A DNA stretch of 64,000 nt from Alkalicaulis satelles (GTDB lineage Bacteria; Pseudomonadota; Alphaproteobacteria; Caulobacterales; Maricaulaceae). Position numbers and translations under genes: made by a program. Positions within the stretch are counted from its first letter, which is position 1, and the number at the start of each line of letters is the position of its first letter. Positions 1 to 6,835 of the stretch are shown in pieces. The DNA is taken from contig NZ_VWOJ01000002.1 in assembly GCF_008630495.1 (NCBI RefSeq), positions 325,001-389,000 of the forward strand. The letters are read 5' to 3'. The notes beneath the pieces were generated by a model. That model was not told the DNA's origin. It ran no database searches and saw only the letters and a program-made list of their open reading frames with translations.

Positions 1-1283
1 TGTTCGCCGCCCGCACCAGCCGGGCGCGCAAGCTGCACAATATTGCACGCAGCGTGATCATTCTGGACGAGGTGCAATCGCTGCCTGTGCACCTCCTGCG
101 CCCGTGCTTGGCCGTCATCGATGAGCTGGCAAAAAACTATGGGGCAAGTGTGGTGCTATGTACGGCCACCCAGCCAGCCCTGCGTGTGCAAGACCAGGCG
201 CTGCCGTCCAAGACACACAATGGTCTGCCGGAAGGGCTGGACATCCCCGACGAGCGAGAACTGGCGCCCGAGCCGAAGGCGCTCTACCGTCAGCTCAGGC
301 GCGTCAAAGTGGACTGGTCGCGTGACCCGGTTGAGGATGCGGATATCGCCGCGCGCTTCGCTCAGCAGCCGCACATGTTATGCATCGTGAACAGTCGGGC
401 TCACGCGCGCGAGCTGTTTGCAATCTTGCGCGAGCAGGATCAGGCAGGCGCGGTTCATCTGTCGACGCTGATGTGCGCGCAGCATCGCCGCGAAGTGCTG
501 GAGCGCCTTCGCCGGGATCTGAGCAACGGCAACCCGGTGCGGCTGGTTTCAACCAGCCTGATTGAGGCGGGGGTGGATATCGACTTTCCCGAGGTCTGGC
601 GCGCTGCGACCGGACTTGCCAGCATCGCCCAGGCAGCGGGGCGCTGCAACCGTGAGGGCAAGGCGGACGGTCTGGGGCGCACAGTGGTGTTCGAGCCTGC
701 TGGACGCAAGACGCCCCCAATGATCGAAGCCTTCTATCAAGCGGCCCGGCCCGTGCTCAGAGATTTCCAGGCCGGTGTGCTTGCGCTTGACGCCATCGGT
801 GAATTCTACAGGGAGCTTTATTGGAAGCAGGGCTTCGATGCACTGGATCTGGCACGCATGCCGGATGGGGAAAAGCTGGCCATCATCCCGGCGATCCGGG
901 CAGGCGCGTCCAGAATCAACTTTCCCTTCGCCTCAATCGCACAAGCATTCCGGATGATTGATGACGCCATGGCGCCTGTCATCGTTCCATTCGATGCGCG
1001 GGCCGAAGCAGCCATCCATAAACTGCGCCACGCTCCCTTTCCGCCCTCGCATGCGCAGCGCACGCTCCAGCAATATGTAGCCCCTGTACCCGTGAACACA
1101 CGCAACGCACTGATAGCCAGCGGCGTGGTCCAGCTCATCCGTCCTGATGAGTATGGCGACCGCTTCGCGGTGCTGGCGCAGACCCGGGCTGGCGTCCTGC
1201 CTGAACTGTATGACCATGAGCTGGGCCTGCGCCTGGATGCTGATCCGCATGCCCGTTCCAGTGAGAGCAATATCGGGTTTTGA
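1..1283 (+). CDS. cas3: CRISPR-associated helicase Cas3, type I-C (C-terminal part; start lies before the window)
   Basis: Cas3 is the ATP-dependent helicase-nuclease that Cascade recruits to unwind and degrade target DNA. The reading frame is open from position 3, so the gene enters from the left and its HD nuclease domain and Walker A motif are outside the window. Visible superfamily 2 helicase motifs are DEVQ (motif II, just after position 54), TATQ (motif III), TSLIEAGVDIDF (motif V) and QAAGRCNREG (motif VI). Stop TGA at 1281-1283. It is the first gene of the I-C locus and is separated from cas5c by a 446-base gap, whereas all later cas genes overlap or lie within 16 bases of each other. 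The GTG at 54 is internal and is not the start. Confidence 0.95.
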   Translation, partial: FAARTSRARKLHNIARSVIILDEVQSLPVHLLRPCLAVIDELAKNYGASVVLCTATQPALRVQDQALPSKTHNGLPEGLDIPDERELAPEPKALYRQLRRVKVDWSRDPVEDADIAARFAQQPHMLCIVNSRAHARELFAILREQDQAGAVHLSTLMCAQHRREVLERLRRDLSNGNPVRLVSTSLIEAGVDIDFPEVWRAATGLASIAQAAGRCNREGKADGLGRTVVFEPAGRKTPPMIEAFYQAARPVLRDFQAGVLALDAIGEFYRELYWKQGFDALDLARMPDGEKLAIIPAIRAGASRINFPFASIAQAFRMIDDAMAPVIVPFDARAEAAIHKLRHAPFPPSHAQRTLQQYVAPVPVNTRNALIASGVVQLIRPDEYGDRFAVLAQTRAGVLPELYDHELGLRLDADPHARSSESNIGF

Positions 1284-1328
1284 AGGATCGGTTTTTGAAG
1301 GCGGCCTCCAGCATGTCACTGGAAATAT

Positions 1329-1366
1329 TTCATAGTATGTAGAGCAATCTTTATGTTAAATCATTA
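1329..1366 (+). promoter_or_regulatory. Putative CreA-guided Cascade target in the creT promoter (TTC PAM plus partial match)
   Basis: TTC at 1329-1331 is the canonical type I-C PAM. The bases after it resemble the 35-nt spacer of the crRNA-like unit at 1571-1605. Bases 1-15 are 10/15 identical (spacer ACAGTGGATAGCGCA, target ATAGTATGTAGAGCA). After a 1-nt shift CTTTAT is shared, and after a second 1-nt shift ATCAT is shared. The site overlaps the proposed -35 of creT. Caveat: spacer positions 2, 7 and 8 of the seed are mismatched (position 6 is normally tolerated), so functional binding is inference. Confidence 0.5.
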
Positions 1367-1379
1367 TTAACATTATATC
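1351..1379 (+). promoter_or_regulatory. Candidate creT promoter with AT-rich inverted repeat
   Basis: This is an AT-rich island in GC-rich DNA. TATATC at 1374-1379 is a fair -10, with a poor -35-like TTATGT at 1351-1356 (17-base spacer). A perfect 7-base inverted repeat, ATGTTAA (1353-1359) and TTAACAT (1367-1373), lies between them and could be an operator. Predicted transcription start is near 1386. Confidence 0.45.
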
Positions 1380-1484
1380 TCAGATCGGAAATGTTTGGGA
1401 GCCTGACGCTCACACCGTCAGGCTCCCGCGGCAATTGTTGCGGCGAAACCCCAGCCCCCGCGCCGGGGAGAAAGGAGTAGCGCT

Positions 1485-1511
1485 ATGTGGTTCATAGCCG
1501 GCTTCATATAA
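1485..1511 (+). CDS. 8-codon mini-ORF of CreT (MWFIAGFI) with two ATA codons
   Basis: ATG at 1485, TAA at 1509-1511. AAAGGAG ends 7 bases before the ATG, which is one of the best ribosome-binding sites in the window despite the ORF being only 8 codons. Codons 4 and 8 are ATA, a rare isoleucine codon in a GC-rich genome, and the second ATA directly precedes the stop. The peptide itself is probably irrelevant. In CreT-type toxins the ORF traps ribosomes or tRNA at rare codons. Too short for standard gene callers. Confidence 0.6.
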   Translation: MWFIAGFI

Positions 1512-1516
1512 GAATC

Positions 1517-1547
1517 AAAGCCAAGCGGGATCCCGCTTGGCTTTTTT
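1517..1547 (+). terminator. Rho-independent terminator after creT
   Basis: Perfect 28-base palindrome at 1517-1544 (AAAGCCAAGCGG, loop GATC, then its complement) followed by a T run to 1547. It begins 5 bases after the mini-ORF stop and closes the creT RNA. The last four Ts also form the start of the 16-base inverted repeat around the crRNA-like unit. Confidence 0.85.
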
Positions 1548-1662
1548 CTGCGGTTGGCGTGGATCGAAATACAGTGGATAGCGCACCACTTTATTGTGAG
1601 ATCATAACGCCCCCGACTTCGGGGGCGTGGGTATTTTCCAAGCTGTCGCCAACCGCAGAAAA
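1544..1662. repeat. 16-base perfect inverted repeat enclosing the crRNA-like unit
   Basis: TTTTCTGCGGTTGGCG at 1544-1559 is the exact reverse complement of 1647-1662. The left arm ends at the first base of the repeat-like handle (1560), so in RNA a 16-bp stem would enclose handle, spacer and second hairpin. This may replace the missing local hairpin of the first degenerate repeat, although the handle would then lie inside the loop, which differs from a normal repeat. An insertion-element end is less likely because there is no coding capacity and no visible target duplication. Confidence 0.7.
1556..1638 (+). ncRNA. creA: Putative CreA antitoxin: crRNA-like RNA with degenerate repeats
   Basis: First degenerate repeat: GGCGTGGATCGAAA at 1556-1569 is identical to the 3' end of the last four repeats of the array, including the 11-nt handle except its final base. 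Spacer: 1571-1605, 35 nt, within the array's own 33-35 range. Second degenerate repeat: from 1606, with CGCCCCC (1608-1614), a 6-nt loop and GGGGGCGTGG (1621-1630) matching the array repeat stem (5-nt loop there); its last bases have decayed. This is the expected layout of CreA, which guides Cascade to repress creT. No clear own promoter is seen; TATAAG at 1507-1512 is a possible -10, or it may depend on readthrough. Confidence 0.65.
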
Positions 1663-1663
1663 C

Positions 1664-1693
1664 TTGTGCCGCTGTGGTTGTTTCACCTAGTAT
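1664..1693 (+). promoter_or_regulatory. Candidate promoter of the cas5c-cas2 operon
   Basis: TTGTGC at 1664-1669 and TAGTAT at 1688-1693 with an 18-base spacer, 37 bases before the cas5c start. A TTC at 1682-1684 is followed by bases matching the crRNA-like spacer at 8 of the first 14 positions, a weak hint of autorepression. Confidence 0.35.
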
Positions 1694-1729
1694 TGCTCCA
1701 GGCATCTCATTCGGAACGGAAAACAAGGC

Positions 1730-2404
1730 ATGACCATCCGTCTGCATGTCTGGGGCGATTATGCCTGTTTCACCCGCCCTGAAATGAAGGTCGAGCGCGT
1801 CAGTTATGACGTGATGACGCCGTCCGCCGCACGCGGCATCCTGGAAGCAATCCACTGGAAACCGGCGATCCGCTGGCATGTGGACCGTATCCATGTCCTC
1901 AAGCCGGTCAGATTCCAGTCCATCCGCCGCAATGAGGTGGGCGCCAAGGCGAGTGCGGCCAATGCCGCAAGCGCCATGAAACGCGGCACGACAGAGGGCC
2001 TGGGCATCGTGGTCGATGAAAACCGGCAGCAGCGTGCCGCCATGGTGCTGGTGGATGTGGCTTATGTGATCGAGGCGCATTTCACGATGACCGGCAAGGC
2101 CGGCGATGAAGACACACCGGCCAAGCACATCTCCATGTTCAACCGGCGCGCCAGCCAGGGCCAGTGTTTCCACCGCCCGTGTCTTGGCACCCGCGAATTT
2201 CCCGCCGAATTCGCCCTGATCAGAGACGGCGATCCCCGGCCCGCCTGCGAACTGGGGCCTGATAAACGCGACGCCGATTTCGGCTGGATGCTGCACGACA
2301 TCGATTTCGAGGGCGGGCGCAATGAGTCCCGCTTCTTCCGCGCCGAAATGCGCGGTGGCGTGATCGATGTGCCGTCCTTTTATGCGCAGGAGGTCGTGCG
2401 GTGA
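1730..2404 (+). CDS. cas5c: Cas5c, pre-crRNA endonuclease and Cascade subunit (type I-C)
   Basis: In type I-C systems, which lack Cas6, Cas5c cuts pre-crRNA at the 3' base of the repeat hairpin and then stays on the 5' handle in Cascade. The 224-residue length is normal. The conserved block near residues 128-150 (DTPAKHISMFNRRASQGQ) contains K132-H133, the Lys-His pair corresponding to the catalytic residues of Bacillus Cas5 (family knowledge). The stop overlaps the GTG start of cas8c. It probably starts the operon from the promoter at 1664-1693. It would also be the enzyme that matures the CreA-like RNA upstream. Confidence 0.95.
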   Translation: MTIRLHVWGDYACFTRPEMKVERVSYDVMTPSAARGILEAIHWKPAIRWHVDRIHVLKPVRFQSIRRNEVGAKASAANAASAMKRGTTEGLGIVVDENRQQRAAMVLVDVAYVIEAHFTMTGKAGDEDTPAKHISMFNRRASQGQCFHRPCLGTREFPAEFALIRDGDPRPACELGPDKRDADFGWMLHDIDFEGGRNESRFFRAEMRGGVIDVPSFYAQEVVR

Positions 2405-4215
2405 GCATCCTGCAGGCGCTGGACGGGTATTATCACAGGCTGGACCAGCGCGGCGAAGTGACTGCCCCTGGTTGGAGTCCCGAGAAATTCGGCTGGTGCA
2501 TCGTGCTCGCTCCGGACGGGACGGTTGTGGATGTGGAAAACCTGCACGATCTGTCCGGCAAGAAGCCGCGTGTAAAGCTCTGCACCGTACCCGCAGCGGT
2601 CAAACGGACGGTTGGGATTGCACCCAATTTTCTTTGGGACAAGACGGCATATGTCCTCGGGCGCACAGCCGGGTCCGGCAAGCGCACGGCGGACGAGCAC
2701 GACGCATTCCGCACCCTCCATCTAGATGCGCTGGAGGGAGAAGATGACGAGGGTTTGGTGGCCCTGCGCGCCTTTCTGACCAACTGGACGCCGGAGCGTT
2801 TCGATCAGGCGCCGTTCATGGAAGACATGCTCGACGCCAATGTGATGTTCCGCCTCAAAGGGGAGCGCCGTTATCTTCATGAACGCCCGGCAGCCAGAGC
2901 GCTTGTCGCCAGACGCGCAGGGGCGGCAGGTGATGAAGGCAGAGTGATTTGCCTGATAACCGGCGAGACAGGTCCGCCCGCTCGTCTGCACCCTACTATT
3001 AAAGGGGTTGAAGGCGCTCAGTCTTCCGGCGCTGCGCTGGTGTCATTCAACCTCGACGCCTTCACCTCGCTGGACAAGGAGCAAGGCGAAAATGCGCCCA
3101 CTTCGCAGGCCGCCGCCTTCCGGTATGGCGCGGCCCTCAACCACCTCCTTACTCGTGACGGACCCAACCGCCTGCGCCGTCCGGTAGGTGATGCGACTGT
3201 CATCTTCTGGGCCGATGCCAGAGAAGCCAGCGCCGCCAAGCTTGCGGACAGCTTTTTCGCCAAGGTCCTGGACGCTGACGTCACCGATGAGGCCGAAGCC
3301 GCGCTTATCAGCGATCAACTCAAGCAGATCGCCAAAGGCAAGCCGCTCAAGACCGTGCGCCCGGACATTGCAGAGGGCACGCGCTTTCACGTCCTCGGCC
3401 TGTCACCCAATGCCGCGCGCCTGTCGGTCAGGTTCTGGCTGTCCGATGAATTTGAGCACTTCGCCAATGCTCTGGCGCAGCACCATGCGGACCTGAGCCT
3501 GGAACCAGCACCGCTGGGCTGGGGCGCAGCGCCGTCGGTCAGCCGCCTGCTTGTGCGCACCACGGCCGCTCAGGGCGACTTCAAGAATATACCACCGCTT
3601 CTGGCTGGCGAGGTCATGCGGGCCGTGCTGACCGGCACAAGCTATCCGCAGAGCCTTCTATCCGCGGCGATCATGCGCTTGCGGGCGGGCGACAGCGCCG
3701 CCACCGGCTGGCACGCGGCGGTCATCCGCGCCGTTCTCAACCGCCAGCGTCGACATTCAACTGTCCTGCAAGAAAGGGAGATTCCCGTGGGCCTCGACAG
3801 GCAGCATGACAACACAGGCTATCAGCTGGGCCGGCTGTTCGCCGTCTACGAGATGGCCCAGCGCGCCGCGCTGGGCAATGTCAACGCCACCATCCGTGAC
3901 CGCTATTTCGGTGCGGCATCGGCGACGCCGGCGGGCGTGTTCCCGCTCATCGTGCGCGGCGGACAAAACCATTTGTCCAAGGTCCGCAAGGAAAAGCCCG
4001 GCTGGGCGGCCTTGATCGAACGCGAGCTGGAAGAGATCAATAGCCATTTCAAACCCGGACCGGGCGGCATCTGGCCACGCTCCCTGCGCCTCGCCGATCA
4101 GGGCGAGTTCGCCATCGGATACTATCACCAGCGCGCCACCAAGCTGACCAACGAGAAGGGCGATGCGCTCAGTGCCGATATCGCCGACAGCGAGACGGAA
4201 GGAACTGACGCATGA
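2401..4215 (+). CDS. cas8c: Cas8c (Csd1), large subunit of type I-C Cascade
   Basis: Large subunit that recognises the PAM and recruits Cas3. 604 residues is typical. Starts with GTG at 2401 inside the cas5c stop (GTGA overlap) and ends in an ATGA overlap with cas7c, so it is translationally coupled on both sides. The C-terminal third has the Csd1 signature GYQLGRLFAVYEMAQRA followed by NATIRDRYFGAAS and VFPLIVRGGQNHL. This region also carries an internal ribosome-binding site and in-frame start for Cas11c. Confidence 0.95.
   Translation: MSILQALDGYYHRLDQRGEVTAPGWSPEKFGWCIVLAPDGTVVDVENLHDLSGKKPRVKLCTVPAAVKRTVGIAPNFLWDKTAYVLGRTAGSGKRTADEHDAFRTLHLDALEGEDDEGLVALRAFLTNWTPERFDQAPFMEDMLDANVMFRLKGERRYLHERPAARALVARRAGAAGDEGRVICLITGETGPPARLHPTIKGVEGAQSSGAALVSFNLDAFTSLDKEQGENAPTSQAAAFRYGAALNHLLTRDGPNRLRRPVGDATVIFWADAREASAAKLADSFFAKVLDADVTDEAEAALISDQLKQIAKGKPLKTVRPDIAEGTRFHVLGLSPNAARLSVRFWLSDEFEHFANALAQHHADLSLEPAPLGWGAAPSVSRLLVRTTAAQGDFKNIPPLLAGEVMRAVLTGTSYPQSLLSAAIMRLRAGDSAATGWHAAVIRAVLNRQRRHSTVLQEREIPVGLDRQHDNTGYQLGRLFAVYEMAQRAALGNVNATIRDRYFGAASATPAGVFPLIVRGGQNHLSKVRKEKPGWAALIERELEEINSHFKPGPGGIWPRSLRLADQGEFAIGYYHQRATKLTNEKGDALSADIADSETEGTDA
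3787..4215 (+). CDS. cas11c: Probable Cas11c small subunit from an internal start within cas8c
   Basis: In studied I-C systems the small subunit is translated from an internal start within cas8c, giving a C-terminal protein of about 14 kDa. Here AAGGGAG ends at 3780, 6 bases before an in-frame GTG at 3787 (Cas8c residue 463), giving a 142-residue product that starts VGLDRQHDN and has the same stop as Cas8c. The position corresponds well to the known internal starts. Inferred from the ribosome-binding site and family knowledge. Confidence 0.65.
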   Translation: MGLDRQHDNTGYQLGRLFAVYEMAQRAALGNVNATIRDRYFGAASATPAGVFPLIVRGGQNHLSKVRKEKPGWAALIERELEEINSHFKPGPGGIWPRSLRLADQGEFAIGYYHQRATKLTNEKGDALSADIADSETEGTDA

Positions 4216-5132
4216 GCCAGCCGGTCACAAACCGCCACGAATTCGTGCTGTATTTCGATGTCGCCAACGGCAATCCCAATGGCGACCCGGACGCGGGCAA
4301 CATGCCGCGCCTTGATCCCGAGACCAATCAGGGCCTGGTCTCTGACGTCGCGCTTAAGCGGAAAGTTCGAAACTATGTCGCCATGGCGAGCGAGCACCGC
4401 ATCTATATGTCAGAGGGCTCTGCACTGAACCTTCTGCACAAGGAGGCCTGGGCTGCGGTGATGCCGGAGATCACCAAGGACGAGGAGTTCAAGAAACTGC
4501 CCAAGGACCAGCAGAAGGCCCGCGAGCTGACCGCCTGGATGTGCGCCAATTTCTGGGACATCCGCGCCTTTGGCGCAGTGATGAGCACCGGCGTGAATGC
4601 AGGCCAGGTGCGCGGCCCGGTGCAGATGACCTTCGCGCGCTCGGTGGAGCCGATCCTGCCACTGGAGATTTCGATCACCCGCATGGCCGCCACCACCGAG
4701 AAGGACGCCGACGAGAAGGGCGGGCGCACCATGGGGCGCAAGCATATCGTGCCCTATGGCCTGTACCGCGCACATGGCTTCATCTCAGCCCCGCTGGCCA
4801 GTCACAAGACCAAGGGGACGGGTTTCTCGCAGGATGATCTGGAACTCCTCTGGCAAGCGCTGGGCGATATGTTCGACCATGACCGCTCGGCGGCGCGCGG
4901 GGAGATGGCCACGCGAAAGCTAATCGTGTTCCGCCACGAGAGCGCTCTGGGCAATGCCCAGGCACAGGCGCTTTTTGACCGGGTCACCACGCACCGCATT
5001 CATGAGGGTTCCAGCCATCCGGTGGGCCATAGCGCCACCCACAACTGGCCGCCAGCGCGCCACTGGAGCGATTACGACGTGCGCATCAGCCGTGATGGTC
5101 TGCCCGTAGGCGTGTATATCATTGAGCGGTAG
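4212..5132 (+). CDS. cas7c: Cas7c (Csd2), Cascade backbone subunit
   Basis: Backbone subunit that coats the crRNA spacer in several copies. The N-terminal family signature is present: FDVANGNPNGDPDAGNMPR from about residue 15. 306 residues is normal for Csd2. The start ATG overlaps the cas8c stop by four bases. Eight bases separate it from cas4. No unusual features. Confidence 0.95.
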   Translation: MSQPVTNRHEFVLYFDVANGNPNGDPDAGNMPRLDPETNQGLVSDVALKRKVRNYVAMASEHRIYMSEGSALNLLHKEAWAAVMPEITKDEEFKKLPKDQQKARELTAWMCANFWDIRAFGAVMSTGVNAGQVRGPVQMTFARSVEPILPLEISITRMAATTEKDADEKGGRTMGRKHIVPYGLYRAHGFISAPLASHKTKGTGFSQDDLELLWQALGDMFDHDRSAARGEMATRKLIVFRHESALGNAQAQALFDRVTTHRIHEGSSHPVGHSATHNWPPARHWSDYDVRISRDGLPVGVYIIER

Positions 5133-5140
5133 AACGTATC

Positions 5141-5776
5141 ATGCAGGTCCCTCCAGATCGCGCCAGCGAAGCGATGCTAACGCCGATCTCGGCGCTGCAG
5201 CACTATCTGTTCTGCCCGCGCCAGTGCGCCTTGATCCATGTAGAGCGGGTCTGGGCCGAGGACGCCGCCACCATGCAGGGCAGGCTTCTGCATGAGCGTG
5301 TGGACGCCGGTCGGTCGGAACGGCGCGATGGCGTACGCATCGTTCGGGGCCTGAGCCTTCGTTCGCTGGCCCTGGGTCTTTCCGGCAAGGCGGATGTAGT
5401 GGAGTTTCACGGCACCACCCCCTATCCGGTGGAATACAAACGGGGAAGGCCCAAGTCTCATCGCGCTGACGAAGTTCAGTTGTGCGCTCAGGGCCTATGC
5501 CTGGAAGAAATGTTCAAAACCAAAGTTTCTGACGGCGCGCTGTTCTACGGCCAGACCCGCAAACGGCAGGTCGTGACATTTGACAGCGAACTGCGCGCCC
5601 TGGTCCACGAGACCGCAGCAGCGTGCGCAGACATGATCGCCAGAGGCCATACGCCGCCCCCGCGTCGGATGAAGGCTTGTCAGCGCTGCTCCCTTGCAAA
5701 CGTCTGCTATCCGGACCGGCTTGAGGCGCCGCCGGATGTCTCGCGCTGGCTTCTGCGCCAAGTGAGCAGGGGATAA
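5141..5776 (+). CDS. cas4: Cas4, Fe-S RecB-like nuclease for PAM selection in adaptation
   Basis: Cas4 trims prespacers and sets PAM choice and orientation with Cas1-Cas2. Visible are the N-terminal FCPRQC motif (C25, C29), RecB nuclease residues (GKADVVEF, VEYKRGRPK, QLCAQGLCLEE) and a C-terminal cysteine cluster CQRCSLANVC for the 4Fe-4S site. 211 residues. An alternative start at 5174 (MLTPISALQHYLF) is where most I-C Cas4 proteins begin; neither start has a clear ribosome-binding site, so the first 11 residues are uncertain. Confidence 0.93.
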   Translation: MQVPPDRASEAMLTPISALQHYLFCPRQCALIHVERVWAEDAATMQGRLLHERVDAGRSERRDGVRIVRGLSLRSLALGLSGKADVVEFHGTTPYPVEYKRGRPKSHRADEVQLCAQGLCLEEMFKTKVSDGALFYGQTRKRQVVTFDSELRALVHETAAACADMIARGHTPPPRRMKACQRCSLANVCYPDRLEAPPDVSRWLLRQVSRG

Positions 5777-5791
5777 GCAGACAAGGCCCCG

Positions 5792-6832
5792 ATGCGCAAG
5801 CTTCTCAATACCATTTACGTCACGAGCGAGGACGCCTGGCTGCGCAAGGATGGAGAGAACCTGGTCGTTGAGGCGGGCGGCGCTGAGCGCGGCCGCGTGC
5901 CGCTGCATGGTATCGAAGGCGTGGTTTGCTTCAATCGTACAGGTGCTTCACCCGCCTTGCTGGCAGCCTGTGCGGACAGGGCGATTGCAGTCTCCTTCTT
6001 GACGCCGCAGGGTCGTTTTCTCGCACGCGTCGAGGGACCGCGTTCCGGCAATGTGTTGCTGCGGCGCAAGCAATATCGCATGGCCGACAATCCGGACCAA
6101 GCCGTGCCGGTCATTCGGGGCATAGTGACAGCCAAAGCGGCCAACCAGCGCACAGTCCTGATGCGGTCCCTGCGTGATCACGGCACCAAAATGGACCGGA
6201 GCGCCAGCGGCGCTTTGGAGGAGGCCGCCCGGCGATTGCACTTTATCGCCCGCAAGGCCGCCTCCGCTGATCAGATCGACATCCTGCGCGGCTTCGAGGG
6301 CGAAGCTGCCAACACCTATTTCAGCGTATTTGATGCTTTGCTGGCGGGCGGACAGATTGTTTTCCGGTTCGCAGGCCGCTCGCGACGGCCGCCCCTGGAC
6401 CGGGTCAACGCCCTTCTTTCTTTCCTTTACGCCATGCTAGGCCATGACTGCCGAAGCGCGCTGGAGAGCGTTGGTCTCGACCCGCAAGTTGGTTTCCTTC
6501 ATGCTGATCGGCCAGGGCGCGCCAGTCTGGCGTTGGACCTGATGGAAGAATTGCGCCCTGTCCTGGCCGACCGGCTGGCTCTGACCTTGATCAATCGCGG
6601 CCAACTCAAGGCGGGCGATTTTGATATTGACGCGGGTGGCGCAGTAAGTCTTACCGAAGCGGGTCGCAAAGAGGTTCTGGTCGCGTGGCAGGAGCGTAAG
6701 AAACGCGAACTGCGCCACCCCTTCCTGGGCGAAACAGCGCCCATGGGCCTCATGGCGCATCTGCAGGCGCGGCTTCTTTCGCGGCATTTGCGAGGCGATC
6801 TGGATAGTTACCCGCCCTTTGTCTGGAAGTGA
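5792..6832 (+). CDS. cas1: Cas1 integrase
   Basis: Metal-dependent integrase that inserts new spacers with Cas2. 346 residues. The expected catalytic residues are in place: E169 in GFEGEAANTYF, H237 in VGFLHADRPGR, and D249/E252 in LALDLMEELRP. Fifteen bases after cas4 and three before cas2, so part of the same operon. Intact catalytic residues suggest that adaptation is still possible. Confidence 0.96.
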   Translation: MRKLLNTIYVTSEDAWLRKDGENLVVEAGGAERGRVPLHGIEGVVCFNRTGASPALLAACADRAIAVSFLTPQGRFLARVEGPRSGNVLLRRKQYRMADNPDQAVPVIRGIVTAKAANQRTVLMRSLRDHGTKMDRSASGALEEAARRLHFIARKAASADQIDILRGFEGEAANTYFSVFDALLAGGQIVFRFAGRSRRPPLDRVNALLSFLYAMLGHDCRSALESVGLDPQVGFLHADRPGRASLALDLMEELRPVLADRLALTLINRGQLKAGDFDIDAGGAVSLTEAGRKEVLVAWQERKKRELRHPFLGETAPMGLMAHLQARLLSRHLRGDLDSYPPFVWK

Positions 6833-6835
6833 TCC

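Larger units (their letters stand above)
1386..1547 (+). ncRNA. creT: Putative CreT toxin RNA (CRISPR-regulated tRNA-sequestering RNA)
   Basis: Proposed small RNA from the AT-rich promoter to the terminator at 1517-1547. Its layout is a 5' hairpin with a perfect 12-bp stem (1397-1408 with 1416-1427), a small hairpin (1456-1460 with 1464-1468), an exposed Shine-Dalgarno AAAGGAG (1471-1477), an 8-codon ORF with two ATA codons, then the terminator. Known CreT toxins are short RNAs whose strong initiation and rare codons trap a scarce tRNA; variants using AUA and tRNA-Ile(CAU) have been reported. Position between cas genes and beside a crRNA-like unit fits CreTA. Transcript ends are inferred; no expression evidence exists here. 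Confidence 0.6.

Noticed and set aside
1316-1329. Minus-strand CAGTG match to the CreA-like spacer beside a TTC
   Set aside because: The match is out of register by one base with the PAM and ends after five bases; probably chance.
1397-1427. 12-bp hairpin considered as a cas3 terminator
   Set aside because: No T run follows, it is 114 bases after the cas3 stop, and it lies after the candidate creT promoter; a 5' leader hairpin fits better.
1487-1690. 67-codon plus-strand ORF in the cas3-cas5 gap
   Set aside because: It runs through the terminator and crRNA-like unit in another frame and lacks a ribosome-binding site placed for it.
1418-2296. 292-codon minus-strand ORF across the cas3-cas5 gap and cas5c
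   Set aside because: It is antisense to cas5c, has no family features, and would run through the terminator and crRNA-like unit.
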